From assembly GCA_023667845.1 (NCBI GenBank), contig JAMPIU010000050.1, positions 157,268 to 221,267 of the forward strand: DNA of 64,000 nt. Direction: 5' to 3'. A program made the position numbers and the translations under genes. The notes beneath the pieces are model-generated. The model did no database searches. It was given only the letters and a program-made list of their open reading frames with translations, and was not told the origin of the DNA. Shown piece after piece: positions 1 to 7,257 of the stretch (its first letter is position 1; every line of letters starts with the position of its first letter). Source of the stretch: Dehalobacter sp. (GTDB taxonomy: Bacteria; Bacillota; Desulfitobacteriia; Desulfitobacteriales; Syntrophobotulaceae).

Positions 1-1145
1 TGGATAGTTATTCTGTAGCAAATTTAATTACAAATGGTAATTTTGCAAATGGTTTAACTGGGTGGACTGCTACAAATGCAACGGCAGCCGTTACTGATGG
101 AGTGTGTACGGTTACTGGAAACGGTGTCGCCAGCAGTGTTTCTTTAGTGCGAACCAATGCTGGGGTCTTAGATGTGACACATAAATACTACACAAGACTA
201 AAAGTAAAAGTTAAAAATGCCGTTGGGCCAACTATTAGAATTGATTATGATGGTAGTATAAATGGAACAAATAAGACTGTAACTAGCGTTACTAGTTCTA
301 TTGAAAATAATTTATACACACTTTCCGCTTTGGATACTCCTCCGGCAGATGCTACAGGAACATTTAAGGCTATTTTTACGCATGGATATGCTGATACAGC
401 CACAGCTAATGGTAAACAAGCCGAAGTAACTGAGTTTTTCTGTGTAGATATGACCGCTTTATTTGGTGCAGGAAATGAACCTGCTACAGCGGCACAGTGC
501 GACATGCTGTTCCCAATTTGGTTTGACGGCACAAGGGTTATGCAATTACCAAAATACAATGGGATTCTTGGGAGTACGACTGCTTCTGACACAAACGATG
601 GGTATTGGAATGGTCAAGGCCTTGTAATGAGTACTGATGATTATATTAACTGTTATGTCACTAGTTTACTCGCAAGCAATACAAACGGATTAACAGTTAT
701 GGCTGTTGCTTATAGGGGTGTAGATACGTCTAGTGGAGTTTTAGTCGGTCAGTACAACGGAGGGGCTAATAAAAGGGAATGGGCTTTGGGCTTTAAATCA
801 TTTCAAGTACAAGAAGACCCTGCTCTATACGATGCTAATACTATGACCACTAATACAGGAAAATCTGGGACACATGTATCAACTGGTCTTTGGAAACCCG
901 GAGGAAAAGCACAGCAAATTTATAATAATTTTGCTACTACCTCAGAATCGGTTAGTTCTGTTGCCGACATGGGAGATGCAGGTGCGGTTTTAGAGATTGG
1001 AAGATATAGCATAGGAACAACCTATATGAATGGTACTATGTACGGTGTTCTTATCTACAACAGAGCCTTATCCAAAGCAGAGATTTTACAGAATTACCGC
1101 TATCTCAAAAAGCAAATGGCTGAAAGGGGTGTCCAAGTTGCTTAA
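1..1145 (+). CDS. Phage tail/adhesion protein, LamG-like domain (5' partial)
   Basis: The reading frame is open from the window edge (first codon at base 3), so the true start lies upstream. The first visible residues (NLITNGNFANGLTGW) match the opening of carbohydrate-binding-like beta-sandwich domains. The C-terminal half resembles a LamG/concanavalin-like jellyroll and ends in the usual NRALSKAEI signature. Such proteins are virion tail or host-adhesion components. It sits just before the lysis cassette, as expected for the last structural gene of a siphophage-like late operon. The exact role (fibre or baseplate accessory) cannot be read from sequence. Confidence 0.7.
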   Translation, partial: DSYSVANLITNGNFANGLTGWTATNATAAVTDGVCTVTGNGVASSVSLVRTNAGVLDVTHKYYTRLKVKVKNAVGPTIRIDYDGSINGTNKTVTSVTSSIENNLYTLSALDTPPADATGTFKAIFTHGYADTATANGKQAEVTEFFCVDMTALFGAGNEPATAAQCDMLFPIWFDGTRVMQLPKYNGILGSTTASDTNDGYWNGQGLVMSTDDYINCYVTSLLASNTNGLTVMAVAYRGVDTSSGVLVGQYNGGANKREWALGFKSFQVQEDPALYDANTMTTNTGKSGTHVSTGLWKPGGKAQQIYNNFATTSESVSSVADMGDAGAVLEIGRYSIGTTYMNGTMYGVLIYNRALSKAEILQNYRYLKKQMAERGVQVA

Positions 1146-1308
1146 AGATGTGGACAAAACAGACAAGACTCCTGAGCAGATTAAATCAGAACGCAAGGCA
1201 CTCTGGAAAAGGCCAAGTAAAAAAGAAGATAGAGACAAATTAAGAGACGAACGAATCATCGGGGCGAGGGGGGTCAGAAATGCCAACGGTAATAGTGTTT
1301 CCAAGTAA
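1138..1308 (+). CDS. Small charged phage protein (56 aa), unknown
   Basis: I chose the TTG at 1138 because an AAAGGGG ribosome binding site lies about 8 bases upstream. It overlaps the end of the tail gene by 8 bases. The product is very rich in Lys, Arg, Asp and Glu with no hydrophobic segment. Late phage operons often carry such small proteins behind the tail fibre gene. No function is assigned. Confidence 0.5.
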   Translation: MLKDVDKTDKTPEQIKSERKALWKRPSKKEDRDKLRDERIIGARGVRNANGNSVSK

Positions 1309-1546
1309 AACTGACGCCGACACTTATCTGCAGGAAGTGGCAGTTACCCCAGAAGGTGGAGTTTGGACATGGTATGACCCTGACAGTTCCAATAATGCTA
1401 TCCAATACAATCAATCAACAGACGGAAGATGCGCAGTAGCACATAATTTCAGCGAGTCGGACAGGGCATGGTTAGAAATCTACCTCGAAGACAAGGCTCA
1501 ATTTTATAATGAGCTGCCAAGTGATTGGCAGTATCGGGAAGAATAA
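1280..1546 (+). CDS. Hypothetical phage protein (88 aa)
   Basis: ATG start behind a GAGGGGGG ribosome binding site. It overlaps the preceding small gene by 29 bases in another frame, which indicates translational coupling. The product is acidic and aromatic (WTWYDP, SDRAWLEIYLEDKAQFY) without a membrane segment or a motif I recognise. An intrinsic terminator follows at once, so this is probably the last gene of the structural operon before the lysis genes. Confidence 0.6.
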   Translation: MPTVIVFPSKTDADTYLQEVAVTPEGGVWTWYDPDSSNNAIQYNQSTDGRCAVAHNFSESDRAWLEIYLEDKAQFYNELPSDWQYREE

Positions 1547-1566
1547 CTCACATTTTGTAAAAGTCC

Positions 1567-1592
1567 AACGCCAGCCGATGGCGTTATTTTTT
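1567..1592 (+). terminator. Intrinsic terminator after phage structural genes
   Basis: AACGCC and GGCGTT pair around a 7-base loop and are followed by ATTTTTT. The site separates the structural genes from the lysis cassette. Read-through must occur, or a second promoter must exist, for the lysis genes to be expressed. Confidence 0.7.
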
Positions 1593-1613
1593 ATGCACGG
1601 AGGAGGCGGATTT

Positions 1614-1955
1614 GTGGAAAACACAACCTTAGCTGCAGCAGCTGCGTTGATAGGAATTGCGGGGACAATTAGCGGCGGTATTTTAGGGGTCACCGGATTT
1701 TGCCGAATAGCAAAAAAGGACCAAAAAGAAGAAAAAAAAGAGTGTCAAGAAGAAGGGCAGAAGGAAGGAATCAAAGAGGGGCTATTAAAAGCCGACACTG
1801 AATATATCCGCCGCCGGATAGATGATGTTCTCCTGGAGCAGCGAGAGACAAATAAGACCCTTAATGTTCATGCAGAACGACTGACGAGGGTTGAAGAATC
1901 AGCCAAACAGGCCCACAAAAGAATTGATGAACATATCGGGCAGGAAAGGAGTTGA
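1614..1955 (+). CDS. Phage membrane-anchored coiled-coil protein (holin/hemolysin-like)
   Basis: I chose GTG at 1614 because GGAGGAGG lies 7 bases upstream; longer in-frame starts would run through the terminator and into the preceding gene. The 113-residue product has one N-terminal hydrophobic, Gly/Ala-rich segment (about residues 5-28). A very charged helix follows with Lys/Glu repeats and heptad-like spacing. This matches small lysis-cassette membrane proteins (XhlA-like accessory holins), though XhlA carries its membrane helix at the other end. It lies 6 bases before the endolysin gene. Confidence 0.55.
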   Translation: MENTTLAAAAALIGIAGTISGGILGVTGFCRIAKKDQKEEKKECQEEGQKEGIKEGLLKADTEYIRRRIDDVLLEQRETNKTLNVHAERLTRVEESAKQAHKRIDEHIGQERS

Positions 1956-1961
1956 GAGATC

Positions 1962-2693
1962 ATGAGCATGCCTGTAAGGAATGCAAAGATAACTAACGCG
2001 TACCTGGATCCGAAAACCAAGGGAGATTACAAAAAAACCACCGTGAACCCGAACGGCGACCACCGAGGAATGGACATTATCGGTACGGACGGAACGTACG
2101 TCCCGACTTACGCTGCAGTAGCCGGGACCATCATCGCATCCAGCTATGATAAAGCCGGGTGGGGCAACTTCGTCATCCTGCGGACAACCGACGGAAAATA
2201 CGACCTTATTTATGGCCATCATTCTAAAGTTTTGGTAAGCCAGGGAACCAAAGTCAAGGCAGGGCAGCAACTTGGAGTCATGGGCACCAGCGGAAATTCG
2301 ACCGGCATCCATCTGCACTTTGAGGTTCGGAAAGCACCGTGGAATAACCAGATCCACGTCAGTCCGGCCACGTTCCTGGGGATCAAAAACGAGCGCGGGA
2401 ATGTGGTTAGCTTACCAACTGCAACGACAACGACCGGCAAAACATATACGGACGTTGTCCTTTGCAACGCAGGAGCCGACGAAAGAGCAGCAGCATACCT
2501 GGCTGATTGGTTGGGGACGGAGATTGTACTTTTGAGCAAAGCCAGCACAATCAAGGTCACAGGCACCGCCTATATTATCGGCAGCAGCGCAAAACCGTTT
2601 GACAATACGGTAAATATTGTCGGCGCCGATCGGTTTGATACCGGCCTGGTTGTCTTGCGGGATTACTGCAAAAAAGCCATCAAAGTCGCCTAA
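1962..2693 (+). CDS. Phage endolysin, M23 metallopeptidase with wall-binding tail
   Basis: A LytM/M23 zinc endopeptidase that cuts peptidoglycan cross-bridges. The zinc site is visible: His34 and Asp38 (NGDHRGMDI) and the HLHFEV motif with His117/His119. The fold core (GWGNFVILRT, YGHHSKV, GTSGNSTG) is complete. After residue 150 the C-terminal part ends in IVGADRFDTGL, which resembles one cell-wall-binding type 2 (CWB2) repeat. There is no signal peptide, as expected for an enzyme released through a holin. The ATG at 1962 follows AAGGAG. Confidence 0.88.
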   Translation: MSMPVRNAKITNAYLDPKTKGDYKKTTVNPNGDHRGMDIIGTDGTYVPTYAAVAGTIIASSYDKAGWGNFVILRTTDGKYDLIYGHHSKVLVSQGTKVKAGQQLGVMGTSGNSTGIHLHFEVRKAPWNNQIHVSPATFLGIKNERGNVVSLPTATTTTGKTYTDVVLCNAGADERAAAYLADWLGTEIVLLSKASTIKVTGTAYIIGSSAKPFDNTVNIVGADRFDTGLVVLRDYCKKAIKVA

Positions 2694-2704
2694 GGAGGAA
2701 ACCC

Positions 2705-3049
2705 ATGAAAGTAAGATTAAGACGGTGCAAAGATGGAGACCAAGAATATGATTTGGCTTGGTTTATGTGTCCTGGTTGCAACGAGCATCATGCTCCAAAG
2801 GTTCACAGCCCTCATGGGTGGGGTTACAATGATAACCCTGAAAAACCAACATTTACACCGTCAATTTTAGTTCGAGGCACTAAGCGAATAACTGACGATG
2901 AAGCAGAGATGATCATGAGAGGCGATCACATAGAGCCAGTACCTTTTATCTGTCATAGCTTTGTGACCGATGGCAAAATTCAATTTCTAAACGACTGCAC
3001 TCATTCGCTTGCTGGGCAGACGGTTGAGCTACCAGAAATAGCTGATTAG
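2705..3049 (+). CDS. DUF6527-like phage protein with putative zinc knuckle
   Basis: 114 residues. CPGCNEHHAP near residue 22 is a CxxC/HH knuckle, followed by GWGYNDNPEKPTFTPSI and a second Cys/His set (ICHSF, NDCTHSLAGQTVELP). This pattern matches the small phage family annotated DUF6527, found in late operons close to lysis genes. The cysteines and histidines could bind one metal ion, but the function is unknown. Start ATG with AAGGAGG; it follows the endolysin by 11 bases. Confidence 0.65.
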   Translation: MKVRLRRCKDGDQEYDLAWFMCPGCNEHHAPKVHSPHGWGYNDNPEKPTFTPSILVRGTKRITDDEAEMIMRGDHIEPVPFICHSFVTDGKIQFLNDCTHSLAGQTVELPEIAD

Positions 3050-3085
3050 TTTTTCAAATGATATAAAAAACAGGAGGAAAAAAGT

Positions 3086-3670
3086 ATGTTTACAAACTTA
3101 GATTATTTCAGTCTCGGAGTCGGAGCGGTAGTGGGGGTCATCATCGCCTTGCTAATCGTTATCATTTACGCCAAAAAGGCAGCAAGCGGAGGGAAGATTG
3201 ACGTCGGCGACGTTATCGATGGAGCGCAGGATCTCCTGGATGACGCCGAAAAGGTCAACAACATCAGTAAAGCATTCCTACCAACTTCCATCACCAGCAT
3301 TACAAGCAAGATCATCGAGACCGCGGAACTTGCCGTAAATGCCAGCGACCAACTTTATAATTCTGGTCAGCTGCCGGTGGATGAGCGTTTCACCAAGGCC
3401 GTAAACTCAGTTAAAAATGCCCTTGGGATTGAGGGAGTAACCGTCACAGCAGAAATGCTTGAGTTTATCAACGACACCATCGAGGGCCAGATCGGCAAGA
3501 AGAAAGCTACGATCGGGACGGCAGTGACGCCAACGGCGACTGACGAACTGACGGTAGAAGAAGCGACAACTCAAACGGTAGATATGGACATTATTATACA
3601 AGCACTGGCAGCCGCCGGCATAACAGTGACATCAAATACAGAGTCGGTCGGATCAGAGCCGGCAGCATAA
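3086..3670 (+). CDS. Phage LLH-type holin-like membrane protein
   Basis: One strong N-terminal membrane helix (about residues 8-30, VGVIIALLIVIIYAKK). A long helical domain contains VDERFTKAVNSVKNAL and TAEMLEFINDTIEGQ, the pattern of the LL-H holin family that ends in an embryonic IEA-like helix. The Thr/Glu-rich tail is extra length compared with the usual holins. Holins permeabilise the membrane so that the endolysin reaches the wall. Start ATG with AGGAGG, and the gene is followed by a strong terminator, so it closes the late operon. Confidence 0.65.
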   Translation: MFTNLDYFSLGVGAVVGVIIALLIVIIYAKKAASGGKIDVGDVIDGAQDLLDDAEKVNNISKAFLPTSITSITSKIIETAELAVNASDQLYNSGQLPVDERFTKAVNSVKNALGIEGVTVTAEMLEFINDTIEGQIGKKKATIGTAVTPTATDELTVEEATTQTVDMDIIIQALAAAGITVTSNTESVGSEPAA

Positions 3671-3676
3671 TGAGAG

Positions 3677-3711
3677 GCACCGAGGGAGTAAGATCCTTCG
3701 GTGCTTTTTTT
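3677..3711 (+). terminator. Strong intrinsic terminator, end of lysis cassette
   Basis: GCACCGAGGGA pairs with TCCTTCGGTGC (one G-T wobble), followed by seven T. It isolates the phage late operon from the accessory genes downstream. Confidence 0.85.
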
Positions 3712-3801
3712 ATTATTTGCCGAAGTTCTTCCGTGTGGTTTACGATAAATAAGTATATAATATTAAAAAAGAATCTATGTTCGAAAGGGAATCCCCATAT
3801 T

Positions 3802-3809
3802 TTGTCGAA
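3802..3809 (+). promoter_or_regulatory. TTGTCGAA box upstream of accessory operon
   Basis: The 8-mer TTGTCGAA occurs here and, as an inverted pair, between the two divergent XRE genes at 6960-6967 and 6994-7001. A shared operator for the prophage regulator is plausible but inferred. The surrounding interval 3712-3897 is AT-rich and has no gene. Confidence 0.35.
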
Positions 3810-3897
3810 GATTTAATGCAATATCAAAACTAAATATGGAATAAAAATGAAACTATATGGACATCACAACATATACTAAAAATAAAGGAGGGATATC

Positions 3898-4080
3898 ATG
3901 AATCGTCAGGACCAGATAAATAAAGCATATGAGAGATTTGGTATTCCTATGAATCAAATCCCTGATTATACTAATGCAGAGGAGTTTTCTCAAAACTTTG
4001 AGAAATGCTCAATATTAAGAGATGTTAATGTTTCGTACTCGACTAGTTCTACCTACAATAATTTGCAATATAAAAAATAA
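3898..4080 (+). CDS. Small hypothetical protein (60 aa), accessory operon
   Basis: ATG start behind AAAGGAGGG, a very good ribosome binding site. The product is polar, without membrane segment or cysteine pair, and not recognised. It precedes the serine protease gene by 22 bases in the same orientation, so the two are probably one operon. Low GC compared with the lysis genes suggests separate acquisition. Confidence 0.6.
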   Translation: MNRQDQINKAYERFGIPMNQIPDYTNAEEFSQNFEKCSILRDVNVSYSTSSTYNNLQYKK

Positions 4081-4102
4081 AGAAATGAATTAGGGGGATT
4101 AA

Positions 4103-5077
4103 ATGCCAAGTTGGAATGAGGTATTGAACGAACTTCAAGAGTGTAAAAGGGTTGATGCCTTAGATTTTATTCGTAGAAAATATTTAGAGCAATTATATTC
4201 CCTTACAGGGAGAAATGTAATTGCTTATTATTCTGGATGGCTACAAAAACCAGGAATTAAAAACACGGCCATAAATGATGAAGATAAAAATGGCCTAATG
4301 GCAGTAATTCATAAATTGGATAAAAGTAAAGGTCTGGACCTTATTTTGCATACTCCAGGTGGAGATATTGCTGCAACTGAATCTATTGTTGACTATTTAC
4401 GTAAATTCTTTGGCAACGACATAAGGGCAATAATCCCTCAATTGGCAATGTCAGCGGGAACAATGATTGCATGTTCGTGTAAAGAAATAATTCTTGGGAA
4501 ACAATCAAGTTTGGGGCCTATAGATCCTCAGTTTAATGGAATTTCTACATATGGTGTAATAGAGGAATTCGAAAGAGCATTAAAAGAAACTTCAGAGGAT
4601 ACTAAGAAAATTCCTATGTGGCAGGTTATAGTAAGTAAGTACCATCCCACTTTTATTGGCGATTGTGAAAAAGCCATCGAATGGTCAACCGATTTAGTAA
4701 AAAGTTGGCTTCAAACAGGCATGTTTATAGGAGACCCAGAGGCTGAAGAAAAAGCTTCAATTATCGTTAGTTCTTTGACGAATCATCAACAAACAAAGTC
4801 CCATGCGAGACATATTCCTTATGAAGAGTGTGAACGTCTCGGATTGAAAGTAAGCAAGCTCGAAAACGATAATAACTTTCAGGATATCGTATTGACAATA
4901 CACCATGCATATATCCACACATTTGCGAGTTCTCCAGCAATAAAAATCGTTGAAAATCATTTAGGGATAGCAATGGTACAGCAACAACAAGTACAACAGC
5001 TTATTCAGATTCCGCAAGGTGGACAAGCCTTGCCCTTAAACCTCCTGCCAATGAACGGAGATATAATTGAAGAGTGA
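4103..5077 (+). CDS. SDH_sah/SppA-like serine protease (ClpP fold)
   Basis: A 324-residue protein of the serine-dehydrogenase-proteinase (SDH_sah) family, related to SppA and ClpP crotonase-fold proteases. HTPGGDI (residues 83-89) forms the oxyanion strand. AMSAGTM carries the likely nucleophile Ser117. SLGPIDPQ (residues 136-142) is the family motif with Asp141. There is no signal peptide, and the Gln-rich end (MVQQQQVQQLIQI) may be an oligomerisation or docking tail. It sits in the typical place for lysogenic-conversion genes, between the lysis cassette and the attachment site. A defence or host-modulation role is inference. Confidence 0.75.
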   Translation: MPSWNEVLNELQECKRVDALDFIRRKYLEQLYSLTGRNVIAYYSGWLQKPGIKNTAINDEDKNGLMAVIHKLDKSKGLDLILHTPGGDIAATESIVDYLRKFFGNDIRAIIPQLAMSAGTMIACSCKEIILGKQSSLGPIDPQFNGISTYGVIEEFERALKETSEDTKKIPMWQVIVSKYHPTFIGDCEKAIEWSTDLVKSWLQTGMFIGDPEAEEKASIIVSSLTNHQQTKSHARHIPYEECERLGLKVSKLENDNNFQDIVLTIHHAYIHTFASSPAIKIVENHLGIAMVQQQQVQQLIQIPQGGQALPLNLLPMNGDIIEE

Positions 5078-5271
5078 AACGTTTAAAGTCTTGGGAAGGG
5101 TCTGCAAAGACTCTTCTTTTGTTTATATCAAATAATCAAAGATCAAATTTATATAAAGGCCAGCCATGCACGGCCAGCTCGTGGCGGGTTCCCGCGACCT
5201 CCCCGGAGCTCATGGAGCGGATCCGGATCATCGGTTTCGGCCTGTACCCAGCAGGCCATCGTCAGGCGGGT
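5078..5271. other. No supported gene; short GC-rich patch
   Basis: Bases 5160-5275 are strikingly GC-rich compared with the AT-rich protease operon before it. Open frames exist on both strands, but none has a ribosome binding site or a recognisable motif. It may be the remnant of a lost gene. Confidence 0.4.
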
Positions 5272-5565
5272 TTATTGTTTGAGCAATATCGAGAACATCA
5301 AATTGTTTAAGTCCAGAAACAACAGGTCGATGCAATCATAAGACCGAGCAACTTCACCATTAACAAGTAGATCACCAGCTACAGCATAACCCATTGGATA
5401 AAATTCTTGCCTAATGACAATATCAATATTACCTTTAACGTATGCTTTCAGATCAGATAGTATATTTGCCTTTTCGTGCTCGGCCTGTTTAAGTAGCTCG
5501 GGTAATGCGCTCTTGCTGCACAAAAAGTAACTGTTTATTTCGGGTTCGGTTATTACAACTGACAT
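5272..5565 (-). CDS. Hypothetical prophage protein (97 aa)
   Basis: I chose the ATG at 5565 (MSVVITEPEINSYF) because AAAGGA lies upstream and the longer frame would run into the gene in front. The product has an amphipathic helix (LLKQAEHEKANILSDLKAYV) and a C-terminal hydrophobic stretch (YDCIDLLFLDLNNLMF). Not recognised. It follows the 135-residue gene on the same strand with a GC hairpin between them, so the two are likely cotranscribed. Confidence 0.5.
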   Translation of the reverse strand: MSVVITEPEINSYFLCSKSALPELLKQAEHEKANILSDLKAYVKGNIDIVIRQEFYPMGYAVAGDLLVNGEVARSYDCIDLLFLDLNNLMFSILLKQ

Positions 5566-5626
5566 TTTACATACCATCCTTTCTTTAGAAGCCGGGCTTA
5601 GCCGCCCGGCTTTCGGCGTTATCGTT

Positions 5627-6034
5627 TTAGTGATTGTATCGGTACTTGCCCCAGGCGGCGAGTTGCTCGCTATCCATCGGCTCCGGAGAGTCCGTCTCGA
5701 TATAATCCTGCGGCCCAAAAACCGCCAGCTCGTCGGAGAGAAAGTCAGCCTGCGTGATAACCTTCGCAATGCATCCATCACTGGTGGGGATTTCGATGCG
5801 GTGCAAGTAGAGATTTCTGTCGTAAAACCAGTCTGACTTTATATATCGCTCCTCGGCGTCGGTTCCTCCAATTTCGCTGATGTATTTTGCCAGGCCACCG
5901 AAAGCCTGAATTCTGGTCGGAGCTTTATCCCAATCGCTGATGTCGCCGAGTATGATGTCCGCACTTGCTTTGTATCCATTGTCTTTGAATTCGATGCTGG
6001 AAACGGTCCCATGGTATTTATAAAGCTGGCTCAT
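5627..6034 (-). CDS. Hypothetical prophage protein (135 aa)
   Basis: Start ATG at 6034 with a full AAGGAGGAAAC ribosome binding site; upstream in-frame starts have none. The product begins MSQLYKYHGTVSSIEF and is acidic, with several Trp and Tyr and no membrane segment. Not recognised. It is the first gene of a minus-strand transcript whose promoter (6079-6107) is flanked by inverted repeats. It is divergent from a small ribbon-helix-helix regulator, which probably represses it. Confidence 0.6.
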   Translation of the reverse strand: MSQLYKYHGTVSSIEFKDNGYKASADIILGDISDWDKAPTRIQAFGGLAKYISEIGGTDAEERYIKSDWFYDRNLYLHRIEIPTSDGCIAKVITQADFLSDELAVFGPQDYIETDSPEPMDSEQLAAWGKYRYNH

Positions 6035-6048
6035 TTTTTGTTTCCTCC

Positions 6049-6152
6049 TTTTATATGTACTATTGTTAGTACATATAAAATATACCATAGCGTTATTACA
6101 TTGTCAATAAAAATTGTACTAATGTTATTGTATTATTTATAACGTTATGGTA
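6049..6152. promoter_or_regulatory. Divergent promoters with paired operators
   Basis: Minus strand: TTGACA (6102-6107), 17 bases, TATATT (6079-6084). Plus strand: TTGTAC (6114-6119), 17 bases, TTATAA (6137-6142). TACCATAGCGTTAT (6083-6096) and ATAACGTTATGGTA (6139-6152) are inverted copies with one mismatch, each overlapping one -10 box. A second, perfect 14-bp inverted repeat, TTTTATATGTACTA with a 4-base loop (6049-6080), covers the minus start site. This layout fits repression of both promoters by the neighbouring RHH protein. Confidence 0.65.
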
Positions 6153-6174
6153 CTCTATTGCTGAGGTGATGAAG

Positions 6175-6363
6175 ATGCCGCCGACAGCAAGAACCAGGGC
6201 GAACCGTAAGTATAACGAAAAAGCATACGACCGGATAGGAATAACGGTCCCGAAAGGCGATAAAGAAAAGATTAAGTCCGCAGCCGATCAGGCCGGAGAA
6301 AGCGTAAATGCTTTCATCAATTCAGCAATACAGGAGCGCATAGCGAAAAGCACCGAAGAGTAA
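6175..6363 (+). CDS. Ribbon-helix-helix (Arc-like) regulator
   Basis: 62 residues. A basic arm (RTRANRKYNEKAYDRIGITVP) leads into an amphipathic beta strand, then two helices with the RHH pattern KIKSAADQAGESVNAFINSAI. Such proteins are dimeric repressors, often phage Arc/Mnt-like regulators or antitoxins. I chose ATG 6175 because GAGGTGA lies about 6 bases upstream. Its promoter contains the inverted operator copies, so autoregulation and repression of the divergent genes are likely. The stop codon lies inside the terminator stem. Confidence 0.75.
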   Translation: MPPTARTRANRKYNEKAYDRIGITVPKGDKEKIKSAADQAGESVNAFINSAIQERIAKSTEE

Positions 6364-6380
6364 AAAATTCGGTGCTTTTT
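6347..6380 (+). terminator. Terminator of the RHH gene
   Basis: AAAGCACCGAA pairs with TTCGGTGCTTT, followed by T. The left arm overlaps the last codons of the RHH gene. The stem core is the same as in the terminator at 3677-3711. Confidence 0.8.
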
Positions 6381-6421
6381 CTGTATTTCAGGGGGTACAT
6401 ATATACCTCGGACAACTTTTT

Positions 6422-6457
6422 AACGCCTTACAGAGCAAATGTGAAGGCGTTATTTTT
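6422..6457 (+). terminator. Second terminator-like hairpin
   Basis: AACGCCTT pairs with AAGGCGTT, followed by ATTTTT. Its stem end (AACGCC/GGCGTT) equals that of the terminator at 1567-1592. Confidence 0.65.
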
Positions 6458-6524
6458 GGCTTATTTAGGCGTTTTTTAGCTGTAAAAGTTTATTAAGACT
6501 TTAATCGCATATTCATATATTTTT

Positions 6525-6553
6525 AAAGCCTGGATCTTAGTCTAGGCTTTTTT
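6525..6553 (+). terminator. Third terminator-like hairpin
   Basis: AAAGCCTGGA pairs with TCTAGGCTTT (one G-T wobble) around a 6-base loop, then a T run. Bases 6381-6653 hold only these stacked terminators and no gene. Confidence 0.65.
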
Positions 6554-6621
6554 ACATTAATTTGTCATTTACAAAATCTACTAAATAGTGACATAATTCT
6601 ACTAATGTGTGGAATAACCAA

Positions 6622-6646
6622 TTAAAAAAACTCCTTCATGGAGTTT
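6622..6646 (-). terminator. Terminator of the minus-strand XRE gene
   Basis: AAACTCC and GGAGTTT pair around a 5-base loop, and the minus transcript then runs into seven U. A T run also follows on the plus strand, so it may work in both directions. Confidence 0.75.
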
Positions 6647-6653
6647 GCTTTTT

Positions 6654-6905
6654 TTAAACGTTGTAGAAGATGTCTTCTACTATGTATTTTTTCTTCACGT
6701 ACTTTGTGAGTCTTGCTGCAATATCTATGGCCCGGCCTAAAGAAGGTTGACCTTCCTGGTTCTCATACCTGCTTAAGATTTTTTTGTTAACCTTGATTAT
6801 CTTTCCCATATCTTCCTGGGTGAGTTTAATTCCTTCCTTTGCAGAGATGTCTAACCTGATTTGCAGCAAGCGATTCCTTGTTTCCAAAGGATCACGTCCA
6901 GTCAA
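6654..6905 (-). CDS. XRE-family helix-turn-helix protein
   Basis: 83 residues with an HTH_3 fold: LTQEDMGKIIKVNKKILSRYENQ is a clear helix-turn-helix, with SRYENQEGQPSL as the usual SxxExG-like end. It is a DNA-binding protein with little beyond the HTH domain. It is divergent from a second XRE gene. Together with the shared inverted TTGTCGAA boxes between them, this resembles a CI/Cro-type switch. No integrase lies next to it, so this is the regulatory end opposite the integrase. Confidence 0.75.
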   Translation of the reverse strand: MTGRDPLETRNRLLQIRLDISAKEGIKLTQEDMGKIIKVNKKILSRYENQEGQPSLGRAIDIAARLTKYVKKKYIVEDIFYNV

Positions 6906-6959
6906 GTATTGTGTCTGTTAATTAGTATACATGATATGACTTATGCATGGAACATTATT

Positions 6960-7001
6960 TTGTCGAAAAATATTACGCTTGAAGAAAAGAACGTTCGACA
7001 A
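6960..7001. promoter_or_regulatory. Inverted TTGTCGAA operator pair
   Basis: TTGTCGAA (6960-6967) and its exact complement TTCGACAA (6994-7001) are 26 bases apart in the intergenic space of two divergent XRE genes. The same 8-mer lies before the accessory protease operon (3802). Candidate binding site of one of the XRE proteins. Confidence 0.5.
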
Positions 7002-7039
7002 GAATTAATTACTTTTTTAAGACCATTGGAGTATTATTG

Positions 7040-7246
7040 ATGTCGTTGGGGGAACGGATCCGGCTGCAAAGAGAGTCTTTAGATTTGACAAGGTCGTATT
7101 TAGCTGATAAAGCAGAAATAAGTAGGCAATATCTTAAGCAGATAGAAACGAGTAGGGTTATTCCAGGGGTAGCGTCTTTATCAAGAATTGCAGTAGTTTT
7201 GGGGGTGGCTTTAAGCGAATTACTTAATTTAAGTCAAGAAAATTGA
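7040..7246 (+). CDS. XRE-family helix-turn-helix regulator
   Basis: 68 residues, almost entirely an HTH_3 domain: LGERIRLQRESLDLTRSYLADKAEI SRQYLKQIE, then PGVASLSRIAVVLGVALSELL. This is the classical layout of small phage or mobile-element repressors. ATG 7040 is preferred over TTG 7037 because of spacing from GGAG. It overlaps the start region of the next small gene, suggesting coupling, and it is divergent from the other XRE gene. Confidence 0.8.
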   Translation: MSLGERIRLQRESLDLTRSYLADKAEISRQYLKQIETSRVIPGVASLSRIAVVLGVALSELLNLSQEN

Positions 7247-7257
7247 TGGAGGACATA

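Noticed and set aside
245..592. Minus-strand frame of 115 codons inside the tail gene
   Set aside because: Antisense shadow of a gene with clear domain similarity; no ribosome binding site.
5074..5310. Plus-strand frame of 78 codons over the GC-rich patch
   Set aside because: No start signal, runs antisense into the 97-residue gene, and no recognisable motif.
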